DNA from: Hyphomicrobiales bacterium
GTDB taxonomy: Bacteria; Pseudomonadota; Alphaproteobacteria; Rhizobiales; Phreatobacteraceae
Assembly: GCA_017304475.1 (NCBI GenBank)
Contig: JAFKKV010000009.1
Location: 594,781-658,780, forward strand
DNA: 64,000 nucleotides
Reading direction: 5' to 3'
Below are positions 26,887 to 36,346 of this stretch, one piece after another (position 1 is the stretch's first letter; each line of letters starts with the position of its first letter). A model generated the notes under the pieces. It made no database searches, was not told where the DNA came from, and saw only the letters and a program-made list of their open reading frames with translations. The position numbers were made by a program, and so were the translations under genes.

Positions 26887-26902
26887 TTAATCCCCCGTCA
26901 AC
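26887..26902. promoter_or_regulatory. CtrA-like box upstream of ftsK
   Basis: TTAA-N7-TCAAC (on the other strand TTGA-N7-TTAAC), one mismatch from the CtrA consensus in either reading. It is about 104 bp before the ftsK start. CtrA control of division genes is well known in alphaproteobacteria; binding here is inferred. Confidence 0.4.
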
Positions 26903-27005
26903 CCTTGCCTCGCTAAGTTCAGGTTCACGAACCGGATGGCCTTCCGGGGCGGCCGCCTGCGCGCGATCGCCCTGACAGGTCCTCCCTTCACAGGATGCGA
27001 CCGAC

Positions 27006-29717
27006 ATGGCTGTGGCGCGGCGGCATACCGGGCTTTCGATCTTTCCCGAAGCGATGAAGGGTGCGATGCGCCGCAAGATCCGGCAGATCGGCGGCCTGGC
27101 GATCCTCGCGGCCGTCGGCCTGGCGGCGCTTGCGCTGATGACCTGGACCGCGGGCGATCCCTCGCTCAGCCACGCCACCAATGCGCCGGTGAAGAACTGG
27201 GTCGGCCGGCCGGGCGCCATCCTGGCCGATCTGCTCATGCAATTGTTCGGGCTCGGCTGCATCGGGCTTCTCGCCGTCGCCGCGGCCTGGGGCTGGCGTT
27301 TCGTCACCAACCGGCCGTTCGATCGCGAGGGCCTGCGGATTCCGCTCGGCATCGCCGCCGGCATGATCCTGGCGGTCGCGGCTTCGGTGGTGCAGGCGCC
27401 GCGCGGCTGGCCCTTGCCGACCGGCATCGGCGGGGTGATCGGCGACGGGGGCCTGGCGGTGATCAGCGCGGTTGCCGGCAATCTCTCGGGCATGGTGCGG
27501 GCGACGGTCGCGATCGTCATTTTCGGGCTGGGCCTGACGGTCGCGGCGATCTCGGCCGGTGTCATGATCAAGACGGCGCGGGTCGCCGACGAGGACGCCG
27601 CCGACGAGGCCGTGCCGGCACGCGCGGTGCGCGTGCGGCCGGTCGACGACCAGGAGCCCGGCCGCCTCAGCGGACTTGCCGCCAACAGCCTCGGTGCGCT
27701 GACCCACGGCCTGCTCTCGGCCAAGGCCAAGCTGAAGCGCATGGCCGGCGAGGCGCCTGATCTGGCGCGTGCCGCCGCCGGGGCGCCGGCCGGGCGCGCC
27801 GACAAGGCGGCGCCGGGTGTCGCGGCGCCGGGTCTCGCCGCCCGGGCCAAGGCCTTCTTCACCGAGCCCGACGATGATTTCCCCGTGGCCGCCCGGAGCT
27901 CCGGCCAGCGCCGCGAACCGGTGGTCGAGGCCGCCGCCGAGCGGTCGCCCAGGACCTTCCATGCGCCGCCGGGGCGCGTCCGCCAGGACGAGCCAGAGAT
28001 CGTCGACGCGCCACGCATCGCGCCCGGGCCCGTCGGCCGTCCGCCGGTCGAGGACGACGAGCCGCCTTTCGAGGTCAATGCCCGACCGGCCAGCGACGGT
28101 CGCGGGCCGCGCATTCACGCGCCGGCGCCGGCACCGCGCCCGGTGGCGGTGCAGCAGAAGCTGCCCTTGCCGGCGCCCGACGGCGTCGACGATACCTATG
28201 AACTGCCGCCGCTGGATCTCCTGGCCGAGCCCAAGCCGTCCGAGCGCGACGTCACCATGTCGACCGAGGTCCTGCAGGACAATGCCTCGACGCTTGCCTC
28301 GGTGCTCGACGATTTCGGCGTGCGCGGCGAGATCATCAATGTCCGGCCCGGCCCGGTGGTGACGCTTTACGAGCTCGAGCCTGCGCCCGGCACGCGCTCC
28401 AACCGCGTCATCGGCCTCGCCGACGATATCGCCCGCTCGATGTCGGCGGTCTCGGCCCGCGTCGCGCTGGTGCCCGGCCGCAACGCCATCGGCATCGAGC
28501 TGCCGAATGCCCGGCGCGAGAACGTGCTGCTCAGGGAAATGCTGGCGAGCCAGGATTTCATGACCGCCAAGGAGAAGCTGCCGATCGCGCTCGGCAAGAC
28601 CATCGGCGGCGATCCGGTGATCGCCGACCTCGCCAAGATGCCGCATCTGCTGGTCGCCGGCACCACCGGCTCGGGCAAGTCGGTGGCGATCAACACCATG
28701 ATCCTGTCGCTGGTGTACCGGCTGCGGCCGGACCAGTGCCGGCTGATCATGGTCGATCCGAAAATGCTGGAATTGTCGATCTATGACGGCATTCCGCATC
28801 TGCTCACCCCCGTCGTCACCGATCCGAAAAAGGCGGTCGTGGCGCTCAAATGGGCGGTGCGCGAGATGGAAGAGCGCTACAAGAAGATGTCGAAGCTCGG
28901 CGTGCGCAATATCGACGGCTTCAACGCGCGCATGGCCCAGGCCCGCGGCAAGGGCGAACTCCTGACCCGCACGGTGCAGACCGGCTTCGACCGCGAGACC
29001 GGCGAGGCGATCTACGAGCAGGAGGAGATGGGCCTCGACCCGATCCCCTATATCGTCGTCATCGTCGACGAAATGGCCGACCTGATGATGGTGGCCGGCA
29101 AGGATATCGAAGGCGCCATCCAGCGCCTGGCCCAGATGGCGCGCGCCGCCGGCATCCACCTGATCATGGCGACCCAGCGGCCCTCGGTCGACGTCATCAC
29201 CGGCACGATCAAGGCGAATTTCCCGACCCGCATCTCGTTCCAGGTGACCTCCAAGATCGACAGCCGCACCATTCTGGGCGAACAGGGCGCCGAGCAGCTG
29301 CTCGGCCGCGGCGACATGCTGTTCATGGCCGGCGGCGGCCGGATCAGCCGCGTCCACGGCCCCTTCGTTTCCGACGAGGAGGTCGAGCGGATCGTCAACC
29401 ACCTGAAGCAGCAGGGCGCGCCCGACTATCTCGAATCGGTCACCACCGATGAGGAAGAGGGCGGCGAGGGCGACGGCGATGACGGCGCGGTGTTCGACAA
29501 GGGCGCCTTTGGCGACGAGCCGGCCGATCTCTACGACAAGGCGATCCAGGTGGTCATGCGCGACAAGAAAGCGTCGACCTCCTATATCCAAAGACGGCTG
29601 CAGATCGGCTATAACAAGGCTGCCTCGCTGATTGAGCGGATGGAACGGGAAGGCATTGTCGGGCCGGCCAACCATGCCGGCAAACGCGAGATCCTGTTGC
29701 CCGAGGGCGCGGATTGA
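27006..29717 (+). CDS. ftsK: DNA translocase FtsK
   Basis: Septum-located DNA pump that clears chromosome ends and activates XerCD at dif. The 903-residue protein has four predicted N-terminal membrane helices (about residues 27-190), a Pro/Ala-rich low-complexity linker (about 195-400), the RecA-like motor with Walker A GTTGSGKS (Lys558), Walker [11 protein letters not shown] and the block [12 protein letters not shown], and a C-terminal winged-helix gamma domain ([13 protein letters not shown] to the end) that reads KOPS sites. It lies upstream of lolA, with 73 bp between, and has a CtrA-like box in front. Confidence 0.97.
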   Translation: MAVARRHTGLSIFPEAMKGAMRRKIRQIGGLAILAAVGLAALALMTWTAGDPSLSHATNAPVKNWVGRPGAILADLLMQLFGLGCIGLLAVAAAWGWRFVTNRPFDREGLRIPLGIAAGMILAVAASVVQAPRGWPLPTGIGGVIGDGGLAVISAVAGNLSGMVRATVAIVIFGLGLTVAAISAGVMIKTARVADEDAADEAVPARAVRVRPVDDQEPGRLSGLAANSLGALTHGLLSAKAKLKRMAGEAPDLARAAAGAPAGRADKAAPGVAAPGLAARAKAFFTEPDDDFPVAARSSGQRREPVVEAAAERSPRTFHAPPGRVRQDEPEIVDAPRIAPGPVGRPPVEDDEPPFEVNARPASDGRGPRIHAPAPAPRPVAVQQKLPLPAPDGVDDTYELPPLDLLAEPKPSERDVTMSTEVLQDNASTLASVLDDFGVRGEIINVRPGPVVTLYELEPAPGTRSNRVIGLADDIARSMSAVSARVALVPGRNAIGIELPNARRENVLLREMLASQDFMTAKEKLPIALGKTIGGDPVIADLAKMPHLLVAGTTGSGKSVAINTMILSLVYRLRPDQCRLIMVDPKMLELSIYDGIPHLLTPVVTDPKKAVVALKWAVREMEERYKKMSKLGVRNIDGFNARMAQARGKGELLTRTVQTGFDRETGEAIYEQEEMGLDPIPYIVVIVDEMADLMMVAGKDIEGAIQRLAQMARAAGIHLIMATQRPSVDVITGTIKANFPTRISFQVTSKIDSRTILGEQGAEQLLGRGDMLFMAGGGRISRVHGPFVSDEEVERIVNHLKQQGAPDYLESVTTDEEEGGEGDGDDGAVFDKGAFGDEPADLYDKAIQVVMRDKKASTSYIQRRLQIGYNKAASLIERMEREGIVGPANHAGKREILLPEGAD

Positions 29718-29790
29718 AGGACGGATTTCGCCTCGAATTCGCCCTATCGCCTGCCTATCACCCGCGCCGACCAAGCCTTATGGAGCAGCG

Positions 29791-30669
29791 ATGACGAGAC
29801 GCCTGACAATCGCGGGACCGGCCTGCCTGCTGGTGGCCGGGGTCGCGCTGCTCGGGGCACCCTCGCTCGCGGCTGCTTCCGATCGTCCGATCGTGCTGGC
29901 CCAGGGAGCGCCGCTCCAGCTCGGGCCGCCGCCGGGCGCGCCGGCCCCCGCCGGAGGCCCGCGGGTCGCGCCGGTGCCGGCCGTCAGGCCCTCGACCGAT
30001 TCGCCGACCGCTCCCGCCATGCCGCAACCGCCGGGCCCGGGCGCGGCCCCGGCGCCTGCTGCCGCCGCAGCGGCCGGGCCGCTGAGCCCGCCGGTCCGGC
30101 GCCAGGCGCCGCGCGCCGCACGCGGCATCGATGCCGATACGCGTGATATCGCGCAGCAGGTGAATGCCTATTTCAACGGCATCCGCTTCATGCAGGGCGA
30201 TTTCGTCCAGGTCGGCCCGGATGGCCGGCGCACCACCGGCAAGCTCTATCTCGACAAGCCGGGCAAGATCCGGTTCCAGTACAATGCGCCGAGCCCGGTG
30301 GAGATCATCGCCGACGGCCAGTCGGTGGCGGTGCGCGACCGGCGCCTGAACACCCAGGACATCTATCCGCTGTCGCAGACGCCGCTGCGCTTCCTGTTGT
30401 CCGACCGGGTCGACATCATGCGCGACGCCAATGTCACCTCGGTCACCCGCGATCCCGACTATGTCATCGTCATGCTGGAGGAGCGCCAGGCGATCGGCGG
30501 CACCAACCGGCTGATGATCCTGTTCAATGCCACCGATTTCACGCTGCGCCAGTGGACGGTGTTCGACGCCCAGGGCTACGAGACCTCGGTCGCCGTGCAC
30601 AATCTCGACACCAGCCGCCGGCCCGACCAGCGGCAGTTCCGCATCAATTACGAGCGCATCCTGCAGTAG
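29791..30669 (+). CDS. lolA: Outer-membrane lipoprotein carrier protein LolA
   Basis: Periplasmic chaperone ferrying lipoproteins from LolCDE to the outer membrane. The 292-residue precursor has a signal peptide (residues 1-28), then an unusually long Pro/Ala/Gly-rich segment to about residue 110, before the LolA domain: DIAQQVNAYFNGIRFMQGDF, GKLYLDKPGKIRFQYN and NTQDIYPLSQTPLRFLL. The linker roughly doubles the N-terminal region relative to enterobacterial LolA and is probably disordered. The ftsK-lolA order is common in Rhizobiales. The start codon is chosen because it yields the signal peptide. Confidence 0.9.
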   Translation: MTRRLTIAGPACLLVAGVALLGAPSLAAASDRPIVLAQGAPLQLGPPPGAPAPAGGPRVAPVPAVRPSTDSPTAPAMPQPPGPGAAPAPAAAAAAGPLSPPVRRQAPRAARGIDADTRDIAQQVNAYFNGIRFMQGDFVQVGPDGRRTTGKLYLDKPGKIRFQYNAPSPVEIIADGQSVAVRDRRLNTQDIYPLSQTPLRFLLSDRVDIMRDANVTSVTRDPDYVIVMLEERQAIGGTNRLMILFNATDFTLRQWTVFDAQGYETSVAVHNLDTSRRPDQRQFRINYERILQ

Positions 30670-30740
30670 CGCCAATTCTCCGGCGCGAATGTCCTAGCGC
30701 CACCGCATCGTGGTTATGACGGGGTGATGTTGGTGCAAAC

Positions 30741-30899
30741 AAGTCGTGGATGCCCGGGACAAGCCCGGGCAGGACGATGTGTTGAGCTCACTGTGTGGCT
30801 GGGCGACAGGCGCGGGTCATTAGCTCTGGCCGATCCAGTGCCCGCCGCTGCAAGGACAATTCTCGTCTTGGCCGGGCTTGTCCCGGCCATCCACGACTT
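30741..30899. repeat. Interspersed paired-hairpin (BIME-like) element, copy 3
   Basis: Same orientation as copy 2. The left hairpin is GCCC type in AAGTCGTGGATGCCCGGGAC, the right hairpin on the minus strand is GGCC type. AAGGACAATTCTCGTCTTGG next to the right hairpin is shared with the other copies, as is a GGGTGATG-containing flank to the left. It fills most of the 299-bp gap between convergent lolA and ftsX. Confidence 0.9.
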
Positions 30900-30968
30900 T
30901 AGTCCCCGTGAAAAACGCCGCCGCGACTATCCAGCCAAAGAATCCTAATCGCCTACCGTGCCGCGGTA

Positions 30969-31973
30969 CTAGTCGATGGCGTTGAGCGTGCGCATGACCG
31001 TCCAGCGTGAGGTCAGCGCCGCGACCGCGGTCACCAGCACCACCAGCACGACGATGCCGACATAACCGGTCGAGCCGAGCGAGAAGGTGCCGAACAGCGC
31101 CTCGATCTGGTCGCCGCCGGCGGTTGCCCGCCAGCGCGACGCGACGAGGCCGGCGGCCAGGATGCTCAGGATGGCCGCGGCGCCGCCGGCCAGCCCCCCC
31201 TTCAGCGCCAGCCAGAGGAAATGGCTCTGGAACTCGCGGGCGATGAAGGCATCGCGCGCGCCGACGAAATGCAGGACCTCGACGACCGGGCGGTTGGTGG
31301 CGACCGCCGCGCGGGTCGCGAAGATCACCGACAGGCCGGTGGTCAGGATCATCAGGATGACGATGACCAGGCCGACGATGACGACGGCCCGGGCCATGGC
31401 CTTCAGCCGGTCGAACCACTGGCGGTGGTCGTCGAGGCTGGCGGTCGGCACCTGCTCGACCAGCGCGCGCTTGAGCCCGGGCAGGTCCGCCGGCCGGTCG
31501 TCGGTGAGCCTGAGCACGATCAGCCGGGGGATCGGCAGGTCGTCGGTGGCGAGCCCGGTGCCGAGCCAGGGCTCGAGCATGCGGGCGGTCTCCTCCGCGG
31601 TATAGGGCGAGACGTCGGCGACGCCGGGAAAGCGCACGGCGACCTCGGTCGCGCGGGTCACGTCGGCCTGCAGGTTGCGGCCGGGGGCGGGACGCACCTG
31701 AATGGTCGCCTCACGCACGATCGACGCGGTCCAGTCGTCGGCGGCCGTGCGCACCAGGTCGACCGCGCCGACGGTGAGCGAGCCGAGAAAGGTCATGATG
31801 GCGATGATGACGATCAGCGCCCGGCCGGCGATCGAGGAGGGCGGCACCAGCGAAGCGCCCGAATTGGTCGGCCGCCGGCCGGTCTCGTCGGGGTCTTCAT
31901 GCTCGTCCGGCCGCTGTCCCGGCAGCCCCAGGCGCCGGGCGAGACCGGCCCAAAGATTTCTCGGCGCCGTCAC
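30969..31973 (-). CDS. ftsX: Cell division ABC transporter permease FtsX
   Basis: Membrane partner of FtsE at the divisome, transmitting ATPase state to periplasmic peptidoglycan hydrolases. The 334-residue product has a cytoplasmic N-tail, a first helix near SSIAGRALIVIIAIMTFLGS, a periplasmic domain, and three further helices forming the FtsX domain (VVIVGLVIVILMILTTGLSV onward). The GTG start at 31973 overlaps the ftsE stop (GTGA), implying coupled translation. It ends the ftsEX operon, facing lolA across repeat copy 3. Confidence 0.93.
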   Translation of the reverse strand: MTAPRNLWAGLARRLGLPGQRPDEHEDPDETGRRPTNSGASLVPPSSIAGRALIVIIAIMTFLGSLTVGAVDLVRTAADDWTASIVREATIQVRPAPGRNLQADVTRATEVAVRFPGVADVSPYTAEETARMLEPWLGTGLATDDLPIPRLIVLRLTDDRPADLPGLKRALVEQVPTASLDDHRQWFDRLKAMARAVVIVGLVIVILMILTTGLSVIFATRAAVATNRPVVEVLHFVGARDAFIAREFQSHFLWLALKGGLAGGAAAILSILAAGLVASRWRATAGGDQIEALFGTFSLGSTGYVGIVVLVVLVTAVAALTSRWTVMRTLNAID

Positions 31974-32656
31974 CACCGGTCGTCCTCGTGATGGTGCGGA
32001 TCGCTGATCGACACCGAGCCGTCGTCGATGATCAGGCGGCGCGCCTCGACCTGGTCGAGCAGCGAGAGATCGTGGGTGGCGATCAGCACCGCGGTGCCGG
32101 TGCGGTTCAGCTCGACGAACAGCCGGAGCAGGCGCTTGGCGAGCGGCGGATCGACATTGCCGGTGGGCTCGTCGGCCAGCAGCATTTCGGGGCGCACGAT
32201 GACCGCGCGGGCGATCGCCGCGCGCTGCTTCTCGCCGCCCGACAGGATCGGCGGATAGGCGTCGATCCGGTGGCCGAGCCCGACCCATTCCAGGAGGTCG
32301 ACGACCTCGGAACGATAGCTCGCCTCGTCCTTGCCGAGCACCCGCATGGGCAAGGCGACATTCTCATAGGTGGTGAGATGGTCGAGCAGGCGGAAATCCT
32401 GGAACACGATGCCGATGCGCCGGCGCAGCACCGACAATTCGTCCTTCGACAGCCGGGCGGTGTCGTGATCGAACACCGTGACCAGGCCGCGGGTCGGCCG
32501 GAGCGACAGGAACAGGAGCTTCAGGAGGCTGGTCTTGCCGGCGCCCGACGGCCCGGTGAGAAACTGGAAGGAATGCGGGTCGATGCCGAAGGACAGATCC
32601 CTCAGCACCTCCGGACCGAGGCCGTAGCGCAAACCGACATTCTCGAAACGGACCAA
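31970..32656 (-). CDS. ftsE: Cell division ABC transporter ATP-binding protein FtsE
   Basis: ATPase of the FtsEX complex. A TTG start at 32656 gives 228 residues beginning with VRFENVGLRYG, the usual N-terminus of alphaproteobacterial FtsE, and has a GAGAGA ribosome site; the frame is open another 315 bp upstream but without similarity, and ATG 32719 would add 21 foreign residues. Walker A GPSGAGKTS, signature LSGGEKQR, Walker B MLLADEPTGN and the switch His in ATHDLSLL are intact. ftsX overlaps its stop. Confidence 0.93.
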   Translation of the reverse strand: MVRFENVGLRYGLGPEVLRDLSFGIDPHSFQFLTGPSGAGKTSLLKLLFLSLRPTRGLVTVFDHDTARLSKDELSVLRRRIGIVFQDFRLLDHLTTYENVALPMRVLGKDEASYRSEVVDLLEWVGLGHRIDAYPPILSGGEKQRAAIARAVIVRPEMLLADEPTGNVDPPLAKRLLRLFVELNRTGTAVLIATHDLSLLDQVEARRLIIDDGSVSISDPHHHEDDRW

Positions 32657-33045
32657 GGGGCAGTGTCTCTCATTGCCTGTGCCGCGCTCACGAGGCGTGA
32701 TTCGCGACGGCGCGATCATGCCACGGCCCGCAGCCTCACGCTCCAGGGCAGAAGGCCATTTGAGGGACCGGATGTGGCATGCCGAAGGCGGGAGGCCGTG
32801 TGGCCTCGCGGCGGGCGCGGCGAACCCGGCCTGCGCCGTTGCGTCGCACCTGCCGGGCGGATGGGCAAACCATGGCCGCGCGCGGCGCCGGCAGGCCGGA
32901 TTCCGGCCCGATTCCGGAGCCTCGCTTGCGTTCGAAAGCGTCGCAAGACGCACAATCCGGTGCGTTGCCATCGCGCATTTAACGGCGAGTTAACCACGCC
33001 CAAGCGAGTGTGCGTCTCAGGGACAACGGTCCCGGGGCAGGTTTC
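32657..33045. other. Divergent intergenic region between ftsE and the zinc-ribbon gene
   Basis: 389 bp, no supported gene. The ftsE frame and two others run open through it, but the translations are Arg/Pro-rich and unlike any family recognised. A perfect CtrA box lies near its right end (32979-32994). Confidence 0.5.
32979..32994 (+). promoter_or_regulatory. CtrA box (perfect consensus)
   Basis: TTAACGGCGAGTTAAC matches TTAA-N7-TTAAC at every fixed position. It is 52 bp upstream of the zinc-ribbon gene and about 320 bp from ftsE. Downstream in the same direction lie hpt and cpdR, whose product controls CtrA proteolysis in Caulobacter. Confidence 0.65.
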
Positions 33046-33942
33046 ATGTTGATCGTCTGTCCGTCCTGCGCGACGGCTTTCCGGGTAACAACGACAGCGC
33101 TGGGCGATGCCGGGCGGCAGGTGCGCTGTGCCCGCTGTCGGACGATCTGGCTGGCAACTCCGGACAGTGCCATAGCCGAGCCGGCGGTCGCTCAGGCGGT
33201 GGCCGAAACCGGGTCCGCGGGTGTGGTCGATCAGGCCCCCGAGGACGACTGGGGCGCGGCCTTCGCCGAGGAGGCGCGCGACAAGCCGAGAGCGGAGCCG
33301 GCCGAGACGGTGGCCCTGGTGACGACGGTCGCCGAATCGCCGTCGATCGCGCCCGACCGCCCAGCCGATCCTCTGCCGCCACGCATCGAGGCAAACCCGG
33401 CGCCGAGCCCGGCAAAGCCGCGCGCCGCGCGTGCCGATATCGAATCGCGGGCCGCCCAGCGGCGCAAGCGCGCCTATGCGTCGCGTCCGGGCGGGTCGGG
33501 CTGGCGCCTGCCGGTGCCGATGACCATCGTGCTGATCGGCATCGCGATCCTCGCCACCTTTTTCCTCGGCCGTGAGCAGGTGGTCAGGACGGTGCCCGAC
33601 AGCGCCACCGTCTACGAGACCCTGGGCGTTCCGGTGAATCTGCGCGGCGTCGACTTCCAGGAGGTCAAGGGCGCCAACGAAATGGTCGACGGCGTGGTCG
33701 TGCTGGTGGTCGAAGGCAAGCTCGTCAACATCACCGCGCGGCCGATCGACCTGCCCAGGCTGCGGCTGGCGGTGCGCGACGCGACCGGCAAGGAAATCTA
33801 TACCTGGACCGCGACGGCGCCGAAGCCTCAGCTCGGCCCGGGCGAGGCGGCGCCGTTCCGCTCGCGCCTGGCGTCGCCGCCGCCCGACGGGGCGACCGTC
33901 GAGGTGCGCTTCTTCACCCGCCAGGATGCCGGCGGGAGATGA
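33046..33942 (+). CDS. MJ0042-type zinc-ribbon membrane protein
   Basis: A 298-residue protein with an N-terminal zinc ribbon, CPSC (residues 5-8) and CARC (27-30 region) separated by FRVTTTALGDAGRQVR, then a long acidic/proline-rich linker, one membrane helix (MTIVLIGIAILATFFLG, about 163-180) and a C-terminal extracytoplasmic domain of the DUF3426 kind (VNLRGVDFQEVKG...). Such proteins are common beside ftsE and hpt in alphaproteobacteria; their function is not established. The start is chosen at MLIVCPSC, with GGGGCAGG upstream. A perfect CtrA box lies 52 bp upstream, suggesting cell-cycle control. Confidence 0.85.
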   Translation: MLIVCPSCATAFRVTTTALGDAGRQVRCARCRTIWLATPDSAIAEPAVAQAVAETGSAGVVDQAPEDDWGAAFAEEARDKPRAEPAETVALVTTVAESPSIAPDRPADPLPPRIEANPAPSPAKPRAARADIESRAAQRRKRAYASRPGGSGWRLPVPMTIVLIGIAILATFFLGREQVVRTVPDSATVYETLGVPVNLRGVDFQEVKGANEMVDGVVVLVVEGKLVNITARPIDLPRLRLAVRDATGKEIYTWTATAPKPQLGPGEAAPFRSRLASPPPDGATVEVRFFTRQDAGGR

Positions 33943-34019
33943 CGCGGCGGCCCGGTCGCGCTAAGCCATGAACCCGTAATCGAGACTTCTTCTGCTGTCA
34001 GGATGTCCGGAGGCCCGTG

Positions 34020-34550
34020 ATGGACCGTTCCAAGATTCGTGTGCTGTTTTCGGCCGAGGCGATCGCCGCGCGGCAGAAAGAGATTGTGCGCGAGATCGCC
34101 GATACCCGCCCCGAGCGGCTTCTGGTCATCGCGGTGCTGAAGGGCAGCTTCGTGTTCGCGGCCGACCTGATCCGCGCGATGGATGCCGCCGGCATGGCGC
34201 CCGAGGTCGAGTTCATGTCGCTGTCGAGCTATCTCGAGGGCACGGTGTCGAGCGGCTCGGTGCGCATCCTGCACGATGTCGAAAGCCCGGTGGCCGACCG
34301 TGACGTGCTGCTGGTCGACGACATCCTGGAAAGCGGCCGGACGCTGACCTATGCCAAGGACCTCCTGAGCGCGCGCGGTGCCCGCAGCGTCAGGACCTGC
34401 GTGCTGCTGGAAAAGCCCGGCAAGCGCGCGGTCAACCTGCATGCCGACCATGTCGGCTTTACCTGTCCCGACGTCTTCGTGGTCGGCTACGGCATGGATG
34501 TCGCCCATGCCTGGCGGCAATTGCCCTTTGTCGGCGTGATCGAGGACTGA
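34020..34550 (+). CDS. hpt: Hypoxanthine phosphoribosyltransferase
   Basis: Purine salvage enzyme converting hypoxanthine or guanine plus PRPP to IMP or GMP. The 176-residue product carries the PRPP-binding motif VLLVDDILESGRTL (about residues 97-110) and the short N-terminal KGSFVFAADL block. ATG 34020 is preferred over the adjacent GTG 34017 because GGAGG lies 7 bp upstream. cpdR follows after 7 bp, so the two share a transcript. Hpt versus Xpt specificity cannot be settled by eye, though length and motifs fit Hpt. Confidence 0.93.
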   Translation: MDRSKIRVLFSAEAIAARQKEIVREIADTRPERLLVIAVLKGSFVFAADLIRAMDAAGMAPEVEFMSLSSYLEGTVSSGSVRILHDVESPVADRDVLLVDDILESGRTLTYAKDLLSARGARSVRTCVLLEKPGKRAVNLHADHVGFTCPDVFVVGYGMDVAHAWRQLPFVGVIED

Positions 34551-34557
34551 GCCGGCG

Positions 34558-34941
34558 ATGGCACGGATACTGATCGCCGAGGACGACGAACCGGTCCGCA
34601 GCTTCGTCCGGCGCGCGCTCGAGATCGACGGTCATGTGGTGGTCGAAACCCGCGACGGCGCCGAGGCGCTCGAATGGCTCGAGCGCGAGAAGGGCGCCTT
34701 CGACCTGCTCCTGACCGATATCCGCATGCCGCTGATGGACGGTATCGCGCTGGCGCTGGCGGCGGCGCCGCAATTCCCCGACCTCGTCATCCTGCTGATG
34801 ACCGGTTATGCCGACCAGCGCGAACGCGCCCATGGGCTGGACGCGCTGATCCATGACGTGGTGACCAAGCCGTTTTCGCTGGCCGATATCCGGGCCAAGG
34901 TGGCCGAGGCCTTGTCGGCGGGGCCGAAACGGCCGGGCTGA
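34558..34941 (+). CDS. cpdR: Single-domain response regulator CpdR
   Basis: A 127-residue receiver-only protein. Phosphoacceptor Asp54 lies in LLLTDIRMPLMDG, acidic D9-D10, Thr82 in LLMTGYADQRERA, and Lys104 in VVTKPF. LLMTGYADQRERAHGLDALI and DIRMPLMDGIALALAAA are strongly like Caulobacter CpdR, which, when unphosphorylated, primes ClpXP for degradation of cell-cycle substrates including CtrA (through RcdA/PopA) and PdeA. It follows hpt by 7 bp. The upstream gene has a perfect CtrA box, so a feedback link is possible by inference. Confidence 0.9.
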   Translation: MARILIAEDDEPVRSFVRRALEIDGHVVVETRDGAEALEWLEREKGAFDLLLTDIRMPLMDGIALALAAAPQFPDLVILLMTGYADQRERAHGLDALIHDVVTKPFSLADIRAKVAEALSAGPKRPG

Positions 34942-34964
34942 TCCCGGCCGCCGGTCGACAACCG

Positions 34965-35501
34965 TCAGGCCTTGGCGGCCTTGGCCCGGTCGATGGCCTC
35001 GGTGATCAGCCTGCGCGCTTCCGCCGCATCGCCCCAGCCCTCGACCTTGACCCACTTGCCGGGCTCGAGATCCTTGTAGTGGGTGAAGAAGTGCTCGATC
35101 TGCTGGCGGGTGATTTCCGGCAGGTCGGTGGCCTCGTGGACATTCTCATAGCGCCGGGTCAGCCGCGGCACGGGCACCGCCACGATCTTCTCGTCGCCAC
35201 CGGCCTCGTCCGTCATCTTCAGGACCCCGACCGGGCGGACCGCGACGATGGCGCCGGGCACGATGCCGCGCTGGTTGGCGATCAGGACGTCGCAGGGGTC
35301 GCCGTCCTCGGAGAGGGTATGCGGAATGAAGCCGTAATTCCCAGGATAGCGCATGGAGGTGTAGAGGAAGCGGTCGACCACCAGCGTGCCGGCCTCCTTG
35401 TCCATCTCGTATTTGATCGGCTCACCGCCCACCGGGACCTCGACGATCACATTGACCTCGTGGGGCGGGTTCTTACCAATCGAAACTGCATCGATACGCA
35501 T
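34965..35501 (-). CDS. ppa: Inorganic pyrophosphatase
   Basis: Soluble family I pyrophosphatase hydrolysing PPi to drive biosynthesis. The 178-residue product has the metal-binding signature DGDPCDVL and a typical N-terminus ([23 protein letters not shown]), with [11 protein letters not shown]. Start 35501 follows GGAGAAGG. It converges on cpdR with a 23-bp gap. A monocistronic housekeeping gene. Confidence 0.97.
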   Translation of the reverse strand: MRIDAVSIGKNPPHEVNVIVEVPVGGEPIKYEMDKEAGTLVVDRFLYTSMRYPGNYGFIPHTLSEDGDPCDVLIANQRGIVPGAIVAVRPVGVLKMTDEAGGDEKIVAVPVPRLTRRYENVHEATDLPEITRQQIEHFFTHYKDLEPGKWVKVEGWGDAAEARRLITEAIDRAKAAKA

Positions 35502-35638
35502 CGGCGACCTTCTCCGGAAATTCGTGGCGTCTCGATAGCGGCATAGGCCCCTCGCCGGCAAGTGGGCGAAAGGCCGAATAGCCCCGCGCCGGCGTGATTA
35601 GCGCGGCAAAACGGGGAAAAATTTAGCGAATCAGGCTG

Positions 35639-36148
35639 TCAGGCGGTCCAGCCGAAGGCGGTCTTGTCGAGCGAACGGGCGCCGAAGGTCTCCGACGAGC
35701 GGGCCACCGGCTTGCCGCCCATAGCCCGATAGAAGGTCACCGCGGCGTCATTGTCGCTCAGGGCCCAGACCACCACGCTGTCGAGGCCGTGGCCGACCAG
35801 ATCCTTGCGCGCCGAATGGAACAGCTTGCGGCCGAGCCCGAGGCCAATGAATTTCGGCCTCAGATAGAGCTCGTAGATCTCACCGTCATAGGACAGCGCC
35901 TTGGCGCGGTTGCGGCCGTAATTGGCGTAGCCGGCCACCTCGTCGCCGAAGCCGAGCAGCGCGATGCGATTGCCTTTGCGGATCGCCGATTCCCACCAGC
36001 CCGGCCCCCGGCGCGAGATGAGCTTTTCGAGCTCGGCACCGGGTATCAGGCCGCGATAGGCGGCGCGCCATGCCTCGTCGTGCACCTCGGCAACGATCGC
36101 GGCATCGGCAATGCGTGCAAGACGGATTTCTGTCGTGACGGTCTTCAT
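35639..36148 (-). CDS. GNAT family N-acetyltransferase
   Basis: A 169-residue acetyltransferase. The acetyl-CoA site (motif A) is IYELYLRPKFIGLGLGRKLF, with Gly-rich R/Q-x-x-G-x-G/A in the form FIGLGLGRKLF; motif B is VVVWALSDNDAAVTFYRAMGGK. The N-terminal half (DEAWRAAYRGLIPGAELEKL) places it among the RimI-like stand-alone enzymes that often modify small amines. Start 36148 gives MKTVTTEIRLAR; the ribosome site is weak. A CtrA-like box lies about 50 bp upstream. Substrate unknown. Confidence 0.87.
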   Translation of the reverse strand: MKTVTTEIRLARIADAAIVAEVHDEAWRAAYRGLIPGAELEKLISRRGPGWWESAIRKGNRIALLGFGDEVAGYANYGRNRAKALSYDGEIYELYLRPKFIGLGLGRKLFHSARKDLVGHGLDSVVVWALSDNDAAVTFYRAMGGKPVARSSETFGARSLDKTAFGWTA

Positions 36149-36194
36149 GGTGAAAAGAATGGAACCACGAAGGCCGCCGGGTCGCAACGGTTTC

Positions 36195-36210
36195 GTTAAG
36201 CTTTCGTCAA
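36195..36210 (-). promoter_or_regulatory. CtrA-like box upstream of the GNAT gene
   Basis: On the minus strand TTGACGAAAGCTTAAC, one mismatch from TTAA-N7-TTAAC. It is centred about 55 bp before the GNAT start. Confidence 0.35.
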
Positions 36211-36274
36211 CAGGTGTGAGCAAAGGGTTAACGGCCGTCGCAAAGCGGGCCAGCCGGACGATCTTCCGGCCGCC

Positions 36275-36305
36275 AAAGAAAAAGCCCCGGCCATCGGCCG
36301 GGGCT
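36275..36305 (-). terminator. Rho-independent terminator after the Tim44-domain gene
   Basis: A 10-bp perfect stem AGCCCCGGCC/GGCCGGGGCT (36283-36292 with 36296-36305), 3-nt loop; on the minus strand it is followed by TTTTTCTTT. It begins about 40 bp after the stop of the minus-strand gene. Confidence 0.9.
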
Positions 36306-36346
36306 CTGCTGTTGGATCGATCCGCGTCGGCTGAGTGTGCCGCGCG

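Noticed and set aside
26988..29774. 928-codon open frame on the minus strand opposite ftsK
   Set aside because: Shadow of ftsK; no domain, no plausible ribosome site, wrong codon-position bias.
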